DNA of 64,000 nt from Dactylosporangium vinaceum. Lineage in GTDB: Bacteria > Actinomycetota > Actinomycetes > Mycobacteriales > Micromonosporaceae. The number at the start of each line of letters is the position of its first letter. Positions within the stretch are counted from its first letter, which is position 1. Positions 1 to 7,762 of the stretch are shown here, in pieces. The position numbers and the translations under genes are program-made. The stretch is from contig NZ_CP061913.1 of the NCBI RefSeq assembly GCF_019904175.1, forward strand, positions 930,001 through 994,000. Reading direction: 5' to 3'. The notes under the pieces are model-generated. The model did no database searches. It was not told the origin of the DNA and saw nothing but the letters and a program-made list of their open reading frames with translations.

Positions 1-1
1 G

Positions 2-1168
2 CTCCGCGGTCGTCCGATGCTGTTCAAAGAATATTCAAGGGAACACCTGGGCCGGGTGGATCCGGATGCCCTGGGCGGCCTCGTCGCGTGGCGGGGGCGT
101 CTCGAGCCAGGCGACCGCAGCTACCTCGACCAGGTGGCCGCCTGGCCGCTGCATCGGGTAACCGGCGAGCGCGGCCGCCTGCTCGGCGTGCTGGTGCCGG
201 CCGCATCCCCGCGGTTCATGCAGAAGCTCTCGTGGGACCGTCGCGCGCCGCGCACCATTGGCAGGCTGACCCGGCGCACCGAGCTCGGTAACGTCCGGGC
301 CGGAGCGACGCCCGCGGTGAAGCGGATGGCTGTCGGGCGAGTCGCCGAGATCGTCCTGTGGCTCCACCGGTTCGGCGTGATCGTCAACGACCTTCAGACG
401 GAGAACATCCTGAGCACGGCCGACGGGAGCGCCATCTACCTGCTCGACTGCGATGCGATGATCGGCCCCTGGGGAGCGGTGTGCCCGCCGCAGGCCCCGC
501 CGTACATGCGCGAGGTCGTGCCGGACGCCGACAATCCGACCGCCACGACCGACCTGGCCCGTCTCTCCTGGGTGGCGATCGGACTGCTGCTCGACGCCGT
601 GGCCAATGTCATCACGGTCTCGCCGGACGCGTTGCGCGGATTGGACGGCGGCGATCAGTATGGCGAGTTGCTGATTCGGACCGCTGGCGCCAAGGGCGGC
701 GTCGCACCGCCGGTCGCGCAGTGGCACGAACTGACTGCGGCCTGGACCGGAGCGGAACACCGGCCGACTCCCACCGAACCATCGCCGCAGCCGCAGCCGC
801 AGCCGCAGCCGCAGCCGCAGCCGCAGCCTCCGGCTGAGGAGGCACCGCGCCCGGCGCTACATGCCGAGCCGGTGCTGGCCGGCGACGTGCTCGCTCCGCC
901 TCCGATCACCCCGCCGATACGGCACTATCACCGGATGCGTCGCCCGCGCATGCACGAATGGCTCCCGGCTCGCTTCCAAGACACAGCTGCCCGCTCGGCC
1001 GGACCGGCCACTGCCCGGTCCGATCCATGGCGCGCCCCACTCCTCGACGCGCCACCGCCGGCGACTCGGGCCAAGGCGCCCGGGCGGCGCCTACTGATCA
1101 TCGGGGCTGTTGCCGCGCTGACCGCGCTGTTCGCCATCGCAGACCTGCTGCTGGAGGTGCGCCCGTGA
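2..1168 (+). CDS. Membrane-anchored kinase-like protein (5' end outside window)
   Basis: Protein-kinase-like fold. The frame is open to the window edge, and the first visible residues (FKEY) look like the strand carrying the VAIK lysine, so the glycine-rich loop and true start lie upstream. Counting from the ATG at 17, the catalytic loop reads VNDLQTENIL (D125, N130), with VND in place of HRD. The metal-binding DFG is DCD (D144-D146). The key acidic residues therefore survive and activity is possible. A Pro-Gln repeat and a Pro-rich linker (residues about 255-350) lead to a single C-terminal membrane helix (about 357-378), which puts the kinase domain in the cytoplasm. The stop overlaps the GTG of the FHA-ABC gene by 4 bp (GTGA), so the two are translationally coupled. 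The pairing resembles mycobacterial PknF beside the FHA-ABC exporter Rv1747. The substrate is unknown; phosphorylation of the exporter is inference. Confidence 0.7.
   Translation, partial: LRGRPMLFKEYSREHLGRVDPDALGGLVAWRGRLEPGDRSYLDQVAAWPLHRVTGERGRLLGVLVPAASPRFMQKLSWDRRAPRTIGRLTRRTELGNVRAGATPAVKRMAVGRVAEIVLWLHRFGVIVNDLQTENILSTADGSAIYLLDCDAMIGPWGAVCPPQAPPYMREVVPDADNPTATTDLARLSWVAIGLLLDAVANVITVSPDALRGLDGGDQYGELLIRTAGAKGGVAPPVAQWHELTAAWTGAEHRPTPTEPSPQPQPQPQPQPQPQPPAEEAPRPALHAEPVLAGDVLAPPPITPPIRHYHRMRRPRMHEWLPARFQDTAARSAGPATARSDPWRAPLLDAPPPATRAKAPGRRLLIIGAVAALTALFAIADLLLEVRP
785..826 (+). repeat. Seven tandem CCGCAG hexamers
   Basis: Seven perfect copies of CCGCAG lie inside the kinase-like gene and encode the Pro-Gln repeat of its linker. 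Copy-number change by slippage would stay in frame and only alter linker length. Confidence 0.9.
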
Positions 1169-3423
1169 GCGAGCTGCGGGTACGGGTCGACGGGAACGAG
1201 CTACGGCTCTCCGACACCACACCGCATCCGATCCGGGCGGAGAACGGACGGCTGCGCGTCGGCGAGACCGCGGACAGCGAAGGCTTCGGATACCTCGTGT
1301 TCGAAATCACCGCCTGGTTCCTATACACGACCACCGGCCGCCGCCCGGCCGGGCTGCAACTCAACGGCCGGCCGGTTACTCGTCTCGCCGAGCCGCTCGA
1401 TGACGACGACGAGTTGACGATCGCCGACCACCCCGCCCAGCACACGCCGGCCCGACCCTCCGGGCAATCGAAAGGTCCCGGCCGCATCGGGCCGGGCCGG
1501 AAGCCGGAAGCGGCCACGCCGAAGCGAAACTCCCGGCCGCGCACACTGACGATCGGGCGGGCGGGCACGGGGGCTGACATCGAGATCGCCGATCCGTCCG
1601 TGCGGACCGAGCACGCCTATCTCGAAGTGGACAAGGCCGGTCGCTGGTGGATCCGAGAGGGCGCGGGCCGGTTGTTCGTCGACGGCAAGCGGGTGATGAC
1701 GGCGGTCGCCGATGTCGGCACCGTCTTCGTCGTCGGCCAGACGGCGCTCACCGTCGGCCCGAACCTGCTCAGTGGCGGCGTGGTCGGCCCCGAGCGGACA
1801 GCGCCCGCCGCCAGCGCCTCCAGCCCGGCGCCCGCGCTGCAGATCAGTGCCGGCCGCGGCCTGGCCATCGATCTTGACGGCGTTACGGTGGTCCGCAAGG
1901 GCAACACGCTGCTCGATGACGTGAGCCTGCACGTCGGTGCCGGCGAGGTGGTCGCGGTTGTCGGGCCTTCCGGTGCCGGCAAGTCGTCACTCGTGAAGGT
2001 GCTGCTCGGTGAGCACCAGCCGGACCGTGGCGTGGTCCGCATCGGTGGCGCCGAGGCGGCAGGACGCCATCAGGTCCGGTACGTGCCCCAAGCCGACGAC
2101 CTCTACGACACGCTGACCGTCGCCGAGACGCTGACCTTCGCGGCCGGCTTCCGCGCAACGCCCGACGCCCGACCCGAAGAGATCGGCAAACGGGTCGACC
2201 TGGTGCTGGGGTGGCTCAGCCTCGCCGAGCGGCGCAATGACCAGATCGCGACGCTGTCCGGCGGCCAGCGCCGGCGGGTATCGATCGGGTTGGAGCTCGT
2301 CGGGGAGCCGCAGTTGCTGCTGCTCGACGAACCTACCAGCGGGCTGGACCTGGGCAAGGACCGCGACATCATGATGCGCCTGCAGAACATCAGCCGCTCC
2401 CTACACTGCACCGTCGTGGTGGTCACGCACTCGGTCACGCATCTGGAATACGTGGACAAGCTCGTCGTGATGGGTCGCGGGGGGCTGCTGCGCTACGCGG
2501 GACCACCGGCCGCGCCGCAGGACGAGGGCTACGCGTCATGGGCCGACTGGATGGTCGACCTGGATGCCGCGCCGATCCGCCGGCCCGTGACCGGAGCGCG
2601 GCCGGCGGCGCGCCGATCGATGCATCCGGCCGCTCCACCCGCGCTCAGCGGCCGGGGATTTGCGCAGGCACTGCTCCGTGAGACGCGCCTCGTTATCCGT
2701 CGCGGCCGCAAGTCACTCAGTGGGCTTGTCGCTTTGCCGTTCTTCGGCGCGCTCCTGGCGGCGTTCGCTTCCGGTGACGGCCTACGGCCGGGTCCCGACA
2801 TGGCGCAGGTGCTGTCGATCCTGACCACGGTCGCGGCGCTGACCGGGGCTGCGCTGACGTATCTGCAGCTCGTGCATGAGCGGGCGGTTCTGCAACGCGA
2901 CTGGCGGGTCGGGATCTCGGCGGGCCGGCTCGTCAGCGCAAAGGCGTTCGTCTACGGTGCCGTCAGCCTGATCTGCGCCGCGCTTGTCACCGCCACCTTC
3001 CTGACATTGCGTCCCGGACCACCGTCCGCCTTCGGCATCAGCCCGGTGCTGGCGTTGTTCGGGGCGATGGCATTGACCATGATGTCGTCGATGGGTCTGG
3101 GCCTGCTGATCTCGTCTTTCGCCCGCACACTCGAGCAGGCGGTCACGCTGAACACCATGCTGGCCGTGGTCCAGGTCGCACTGAACGGAGCGCTGTTCGC
3201 GGTGCCGATCTGGTGCACCTGGTTCCTGCCGTCCCGTCTCGGGCTCGGCCTGATCGCCGCCTATGCGGACCTCAACGCTGTGCGGCCCAGCCCTCTGTAC
3301 CACGATCCGCTATGGGCCCATGGTGCCGTGGTGATGCCACTGGCTGTCCTGGGCATGTCGCTCATCGCCGGGTGGTCGGTCGTCGGCGCCGCGGCCAAGA
3401 CCGAAAGGGGCTGGCGTGGCTGA
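1165..3423 (+). CDS. FHA-domain ABC exporter (Rv1747-like half transporter)
   Basis: Single-chain ABC transporter of 752 aa. An N-terminal FHA-like segment (about 1-90) is followed by a clearer FHA domain (about 127-200; G131 R132, then R147 and H150), which binds phospho-threonine peptides. The nucleotide-binding domain covers about 235-450: Walker A GPSGAGKSS (267-275), signature LSGGQ (364-368), Walker B LLLLDEP (384-390), H-loop H422. The rest is an ABC-2 membrane domain with about six helices (510-745). This order matches mycobacterial Rv1747, whose FHA domains are phospho-regulated by an adjacent kinase. The GTG start overlaps the kinase-like stop. The nucleosidase-fusion gene follows 33 bp after the stop, so the three genes look like one operon. 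The substrate cannot be told. Confidence 0.85.
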   Translation: MSELRVRVDGNELRLSDTTPHPIRAENGRLRVGETADSEGFGYLVFEITAWFLYTTTGRRPAGLQLNGRPVTRLAEPLDDDDELTIADHPAQHTPARPSGQSKGPGRIGPGRKPEAATPKRNSRPRTLTIGRAGTGADIEIADPSVRTEHAYLEVDKAGRWWIREGAGRLFVDGKRVMTAVADVGTVFVVGQTALTVGPNLLSGGVVGPERTAPAASASSPAPALQISAGRGLAIDLDGVTVVRKGNTLLDDVSLHVGAGEVVAVVGPSGAGKSSLVKVLLGEHQPDRGVVRIGGAEAAGRHQVRYVPQADDLYDTLTVAETLTFAAGFRATPDARPEEIGKRVDLVLGWLSLAERRNDQIATLSGGQRRRVSIGLELVGEPQLLLLDEPTSGLDLGKDRDIMMRLQNISRSLHCTVVVVTHSVTHLEYVDKLVVMGRGGLLRYAGPPAAPQDEGYASWADWMVDLDAAPIRRPVTGARPAARRSMHPAAPPALSGRGFAQALLRETRLVIRRGRKSLSGLVALPFFGALLAAFASGDGLRPGPDMAQVLSILTTVAALTGAALTYLQLVHERAVLQRDWRVGISAGRLVSAKAFVYGAVSLICAALVTATFLTLRPGPPSAFGISPVLALFGAMALTMMSSMGLGLLISSFARTLEQAVTLNTMLAVVQVALNGALFAVPIWCTWFLPSRLGLGLIAAYADLNAVRPSPLYHDPLWAHGAVVMPLAVLGMSLIAGWSVVGAAAKTERGWRG

Positions 3424-3456
3424 CCGGTCCGCACGTCCTCAGGCCGGCCGCCTACG

Positions 3457-5364
3457 GTGGTGCAGCTGATGGCCGTCACGTTCGCCCAGTGCCGCCGGGC
3501 CGCTGCCTCGGTTCGCTCGGCCGGGCTCGGCGCGCAGGCAGACCGCCTGCTGCGCCCGGCGGGCGTTCTCGCCGTCTTCCGGTCGCGCGCGCCGCTGTCC
3601 GTTGTGCTCTACGCCGCTGGCCGCGAGGGTCGCCTGGCGTGGCGGGACGAGGAGTCCTTCGCGGTGCTCGAGCCGCCTCCGAACTGGCGCCGTCCGGCCG
3701 GTGGGCGGCTGCTCCGGCTTGTCGATCGGCGTTGGGACCTGTTGTGGTTCGGCGGGCCACCGGTTGCGGCCCTCACCGTCGCGGTCGCGCTGATACCGCT
3801 GACAGCCTCGCGATTGGCCGTCCTGCTGCTCGCCGTCGGCGCGATGCTGTATGTGACAGTCCTGATGGTGTGTTCGGTGCTGATGATGCTGGTGTGGGTG
3901 GCGGCCTGGCTGCTGCGGCCCAACCGGTCCCGGGCGGACCCGCCTGCCAACACCTGGTCGATGCCGCTGGTACACCATCTTGCCCAGCGTGGTGGCGCAG
4001 AGTTGGTGCAGCTGGCCTGTGACCGCTTGGTGCGCCTCGTCACCGCCGAGGTCCGCAACGCGCTGCCCGGACTCGGTGCCGTCGCTACGGACGTGCCGGT
4101 TGCCGAGACACTGCGGTGCCATTTGCAGGCAGCGACAACGGCCCCGATCCGCGCGCTCCTGGCCGACTGGCCGCGCCGACTTCCGCATCAGCGGTCCGGT
4201 TCCGACGCCGTCGTCCTGCTCCCGACGGCGGACGCCGGTCGGGAGGAGCCGCGGCAGGTCATCGACAGCGGTGCATTTTTCTTCTGGTACGTCATCGGTT
4301 GCGCTGTCGTGCTGCTGATCAACGCGGACTTCGTCGCGGAACTGGAGCGCAACGCGTGCGCACCCAACCGTTGCTCCGGCCGGCCGGCGACATACGAGTC
4401 GGCCGTTCGCTGGTTGAGTGAGCGGCTGCTCCTCGGCAACCCGGCGGACCTGTCCCCGGCGACCGGGAAGGCCTGGCTGCTCGGCTGGCTCACCAGCATC
4501 ATGGCGCTGATGGCCGTCCTCGTGTTCGTAACCGCAATTGTGCAACGCACCCGGCTCGCGCTGCGGGACCGGCGCCAGTTCGCCAACGATGTCAAGGAAT
4601 GGGGTGCGATGAACAGGCTACTGGTGATGGTCGTCAACGACGCCGAGCGCAACGCCGTGCTCGACGCGGTCTACGCCGTCAAGAAGAAGCGGCCACTGCG
4701 CGAATATTACGACGGCTACCCGGTGCTGAATCTGGGCGAGGTGAGCCAGGTCCAGATCTTGTTCGCACAGACGGAGCAGGGCGTTGTGAGTGCGGCCTCG
4801 GCGGGCCCTGTGCCTGGACGACTGATCCGCGCGCTCCAGCCGGATTACGTCATCATGGTCGGCGTCTGCTTCGGCCTGCAGCCGGACGAGCAGAGCATCG
4901 GTGACATCCTGGTGCCGACACAGCTCCGCCTCATCGCCCAGCGCCGCGTCCACGACGATGCGGAAGGACACATGATCGAGACACAGCGATCGCCGAATCC
5001 GGAGCCGACGCCGGACCTGCTCGCCGCCTGCCGTCTGGCCACCTTCGACTGGCACGGAGCGCCGGTGCACTTCGGCCCGATGATCTCGGACAGCACACTC
5101 GTCGACTCGCCGATGCTCGTGCAGTGGTTGAAAGCGACACACCCGGAGGCGATCGGTGGTGAGATGGAGGCAGCGGGCCTCTATGCGAACGCCACGCCGG
5201 TCGGTACGCGATGGATCGTCATCAAGGCGATCTGTGATTGGGGCATGAACAAGGACTCCGCTGCGCAGCCATTAGCCGCCCGGAACGCCGCAGGCTTCCT
5301 GGTGCACCTGGCTGCTACGCAAGCGTTCGACACGCCGCGGTCCAATCGCGCCGGCCGCGCCTGA
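3457..5364 (+). CDS. Membrane protein with C-terminal nucleoside-phosphorylase/nucleosidase-like domain
   Basis: 635 aa. Two hydrophobic hairpins (about 96-153 and 272-363) surround a cytoplasmic region. Residues about 385-620 resemble the PNP_UDP/MTA-nucleosidase fold: VGVCFGL (468-474), GGEMEAAGLY (567-576, the ribose-binding Glu-Met-Glu motif) and KAICDW (590-595, with Asp594 where the catalytic Asp lies). The likely reaction is cleavage of an N-glycosidic bond in a nucleoside or nucleotide; the substrate is unknown. PNP-like domains fused to membrane or signalling modules occur as effectors in bacterial conflict systems, so a defence role is possible but inferred. Start choice is open: GTG 3457, or ATG 3469 four codons later; neither has a clear ribosome site. 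It is probably co-transcribed with the kinase-like and FHA-ABC genes. Confidence 0.75.
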   Translation: MVQLMAVTFAQCRRAAASVRSAGLGAQADRLLRPAGVLAVFRSRAPLSVVLYAAGREGRLAWRDEESFAVLEPPPNWRRPAGGRLLRLVDRRWDLLWFGGPPVAALTVAVALIPLTASRLAVLLLAVGAMLYVTVLMVCSVLMMLVWVAAWLLRPNRSRADPPANTWSMPLVHHLAQRGGAELVQLACDRLVRLVTAEVRNALPGLGAVATDVPVAETLRCHLQAATTAPIRALLADWPRRLPHQRSGSDAVVLLPTADAGREEPRQVIDSGAFFFWYVIGCAVVLLINADFVAELERNACAPNRCSGRPATYESAVRWLSERLLLGNPADLSPATGKAWLLGWLTSIMALMAVLVFVTAIVQRTRLALRDRRQFANDVKEWGAMNRLLVMVVNDAERNAVLDAVYAVKKKRPLREYYDGYPVLNLGEVSQVQILFAQTEQGVVSAASAGPVPGRLIRALQPDYVIMVGVCFGLQPDEQSIGDILVPTQLRLIAQRRVHDDAEGHMIETQRSPNPEPTPDLLAACRLATFDWHGAPVHFGPMISDSTLVDSPMLVQWLKATHPEAIGGEMEAAGLYANATPVGTRWIVIKAICDWGMNKDSAAQPLAARNAAGFLVHLAATQAFDTPRSNRAGRA

Positions 5365-5444
5365 GTCCGCCCGCCATGTCGAGCGACACCTTGGCCGTCT
5401 GCCGCGGTCCCAGGATTCGGAATAAGCTCCATATCTTGGGCTAA

Positions 5445-5677
5445 ACGTCCGCCACCGGGCGCTGGAAGGTCGACGAACTCGCCACCGCGTTCCTGATGGC
5501 GAGTTTACGCGGAGTAGTGCGGCTTTACGCGGAGTAGTGCGGCGCCGTCACGAGCCGCCGGTGGCGCTGAACTGGGCCAAGCGGTGGCTCCGCCCGGCCT
5601 CGGCGGACGATCTGGCCGAGCAGTACTCGTACCGCAGCTCGCGGTATTGGACCGCATTTGCCTACGCCGACGCTTGA
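5445..5677 (+). pseudogene. Gene remnant frameshifted by a 20-bp tandem duplication
   Basis: After a TAA at 5442-5444 a frame runs TGRWKVDELATAFLM and on, and ends early inside the second copy of a 20-bp duplication (5504-5543). Removing one copy joins it to the frame ending PPVALNWAKRWLRPASADD then SYRSSRYWTAFAYADA, with a TGA at 5675. The composition looks coding (Trp, Tyr and acidic residues, GC-rich third positions). No start is certain; an ATG lies at 5496. The family is not recognised. The rest of the gap (5678-5844) shows no gene. Confidence 0.4.
5504..5543 (+). repeat. Perfect 20-bp tandem duplication
   Basis: TTTACGCGGAGTAGTGCGGC occurs twice back to back (5504-5523 and 5524-5543). 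Because 20 is not a multiple of three, the duplication shifts the frame of the surrounding remnant. Confidence 0.9.
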
Positions 5678-5844
5678 GCGGCGACCGCCCAGTCGCCACG
5701 CTCACATCCGGCCGGGCTGCGCTCGGCTCCTCCGCGGCATGCTCGGGGTGCTGGCTGCCGCGATCGTCCTCGCCACGTGCAAGCCCCGGCACCGCACCTC
5801 CCGCCGTCGCCGCAGTTGAGGACTTGCGCCAGCGCCGTACTGCC

Positions 5845-5865
5845 TGTTTATAGTGCTTATATACA
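5845..5865. promoter_or_regulatory. Palindromic operator over the -10 of the GntR-ABC operon
   Basis: TGTTTATA-N5-TATATACA is an inverted repeat with 7 of 8 arm positions matching. It covers a good -10 (TATAGT, 5849-5854) 35 bp before the GTG of the GntR gene. This size and spacing are usual for autorepressing GntR/YtrA-type regulators. It is unusually AT-rich for this genome. Confidence 0.6.
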
Positions 5866-5889
5866 GCCGGAACGGACGGTGGTGTCGGC

Positions 5890-6273
5890 GTGCGGGTTGT
5901 GCTTTCCAACAGTGCTGGTGTGCCGCTCTATCAGCAGATCAAGGATCAGGTCGGGGCGGCGATTCTGGCCGGGGAGCTGCCGGAGGGGGAGGCGCTGCCC
6001 TCGGTGCGGGCGCTGGCCCGGGATCTGCGGATCAGCATCATCACCACCACCCGGGCCTACGCGGAGCTGGCGGCCGAGGGGTTCATCGCGACAGTGCCCG
6101 GCAAGGGGGCGTACGTGCTGCCACTTGACTCCGAGCTCGTGCGGGAGCAGCTGCTGCGCCAGGTCGAAGAAGGGCTGCAGGCGGCCATCGACGCTGCTCG
6201 GCGGGCCGGGCTGCAGCGGGACGACCTGGTGCTGATCCTGGACGGGTTGATCGCGGCGGAGGTGACGGCATGA
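5890..6273 (+). CDS. GntR-family (YtrA subfamily) transcriptional regulator
   Basis: 127 aa: a winged-helix GntR DNA-binding domain (about 8-75, including PLYQQIKDQV, LPSVRALARDL and GFIATVPGKGAYV) with only a short helical tail and no large effector domain, which defines the YtrA type. These proteins usually repress their own operon and an adjacent ABC transporter. Here the ATPase and permease follow directly, with the ATPase ATG overlapping this stop (ATGA). The palindrome at 5845-5865 over the -10 is the obvious autoregulatory site. The start is a GTG with weak Shine-Dalgarno pairing. Inducing conditions are unknown; in several Gram-positives such operons respond to cell-wall-active peptides. 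Confidence 0.88.
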   Translation: MRVVLSNSAGVPLYQQIKDQVGAAILAGELPEGEALPSVRALARDLRISIITTTRAYAELAAEGFIATVPGKGAYVLPLDSELVREQLLRQVEEGLQAAIDAARRAGLQRDDLVLILDGLIAAEVTA

Positions 6274-7145
6274 GTGAGGTGGCGTTTGCGCTGCGCGGCG
6301 TCGAGACGGCGGCGGTCGGGTCCGGGTTTGCGCTGCGGGACGTGAGCTTTCAGCTGCCGACCGGATACGTCATGGGGCTCATCGGGGCGAACGGGGCCGG
6401 GAAGACCACGACCATCCGGTGCCTGCTCGGGATGCGGCCGATCGTCGCCGGGGAGATCGAGCTGCTCGGGCACCGGTTGCCGGGGCCGATCGCGCTGCGG
6501 CAGGAGATCGGGGTGGTGCTCGACCATACCTACCTGGTGGGGGACTGGCGGCTGGCCTACGTCGAGCGGACGTTGCGGCCGTTCTACGACCGCTGGGATT
6601 CGCAGCGGTACCGCCGGCTGCTCGACGAGTTCGGCCTCGACCTCAAGGCCAAGGTCAAGGACCTCTCGCGCGGCATGGCGATGAAGCTGATGATCGCCGT
6701 GGCCCTGTCGCACCAGGCTCGGCTGCTGGTGTTCGACGAGCCGACGAGCGGGCTCGACCCCGTGGCCCGCGACGAGCTCGTCGGGATCATCGGTGACTTC
6801 CTGGTCGACGAGGGGCACAGCGTGCTGTTCTCGACCCACATCACCACCGACCTGGAGCGCATCGGCGACTTCGTGACGATCATCCACGGCGGGCGGATCG
6901 TGCGGACCGGGAGCAAGGACGAGGTCCTTGACGCCTTCCGGGTCGTGCGGGCCGGGCCGGGGGAGCTCGAGCACTGCATCGGGGTCGAGCTGATCGGGGC
7001 GCGGCGGACCGCGGCCGGCGTCGAGGCGCTGGTGCGCACCGACGAGGCCGGCCTGCTCGACGGGAGCGTGCTCGTCGAGCCGGCCACGCTCGAGGAGATC
7101 GCCGTCCACACCGGCATGCCGGCCGCCCGCAGGAGTCGCGTATGA
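6270..7145 (+). CDS. ABC transporter ATP-binding protein
   Basis: 291 aa single nucleotide-binding domain that powers the permease encoded next. Walker A GANGAGKTT (39-47), a variant signature LSRGM (132-136) in place of LSGGQ, Walker B LLVFDEP (152-158), then a long C-terminal extension (about 215-291) of the kind seen in drug and peptide exporters. Middle gene of the GntR-ATPase-permease operon: the ATG overlaps the regulator stop, and its own stop overlaps the permease start, both as ATGA, implying coupled translation and fixed stoichiometry. Confidence 0.9.
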   Translation: MSEVAFALRGVETAAVGSGFALRDVSFQLPTGYVMGLIGANGAGKTTTIRCLLGMRPIVAGEIELLGHRLPGPIALRQEIGVVLDHTYLVGDWRLAYVERTLRPFYDRWDSQRYRRLLDEFGLDLKAKVKDLSRGMAMKLMIAVALSHQARLLVFDEPTSGLDPVARDELVGIIGDFLVDEGHSVLFSTHITTDLERIGDFVTIIHGGRIVRTGSKDEVLDAFRVVRAGPGELEHCIGVELIGARRTAAGVEALVRTDEAGLLDGSVLVEPATLEEIAVHTGMPAARRSRV

Positions 7146-7762
7146 ACGCCGTCGGCCGCATGGTGCTGCTGGATGTGCGCACCGTCTCGCCGTACCACCG
7201 CCAGGGGCTGTTCATGTTCGCGCTGTATCTCGTGCTCTTCGCGACCCGGCCGGCGGTGCTCGTGCCGGCGCTCGTGCTGGTGCTGACGCCGATGGTCGCG
7301 GCGTATCCGTTCAACGTCGGCGACAAGGCGGCCCTGTCGACGCTCTACGCGGTGCTGCCGGTGCCGCGGCGGGCGGTGGTGGTCGGGCACTACGCGTGGG
7401 CGCTGTCGACGTTCGTGGTCACCGCGGGGCTCGGCACGGCGGCCGCGGTGATCATAGCCCGGTTCGAGCACGTGGCGTTCGGCCCGCACCTGCTCTTCCT
7501 GGTGCTGACCGCGGCCTGGGGGTTCTTCGCGGTGACCGTGTCGCTGCAGTTCCCGCTGTTCATCCGCTACGGGTACACCAGGCTCAGCCTACTGGGCACC
7601 ACCCTGCCGATGGCCCTGGTGGTGGGCAGCGCGCTGAAGTTCCACCTGGATCTCGACGCGCTGCTCGACTGGCTGCCGATGGTCTGGCCGGCCGGGGCCG
7701 CGCTCATCGCCGCCTCCATCGCCGTGACGCTGCTGCTCGACCGGCGCGGGGTCAGGGGCTGA
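7142..7762 (+). CDS. ABC-2-type permease
   Basis: 206-aa integral membrane protein with about six hydrophobic helices (around 18-35, 38-55, 78-97, 112-140, 150-168 and 180-200), like the small ABC2-type permeases of YtrA operons. It should dimerise and pair with the preceding ATPase as an exporter. Coupled to the ATPase by an ATGA overlap. Its stop overlaps by 11 bp the stop of the convergent caspase-like gene, so there is no room for a separate terminator. Confidence 0.85.
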   Translation: MNAVGRMVLLDVRTVSPYHRQGLFMFALYLVLFATRPAVLVPALVLVLTPMVAAYPFNVGDKAALSTLYAVLPVPRRAVVVGHYAWALSTFVVTAGLGTAAAVIIARFEHVAFGPHLLFLVLTAAWGFFAVTVSLQFPLFIRYGYTRLSLLGTTLPMALVVGSALKFHLDLDALLDWLPMVWPAGAALIAASIAVTLLLDRRGVRG

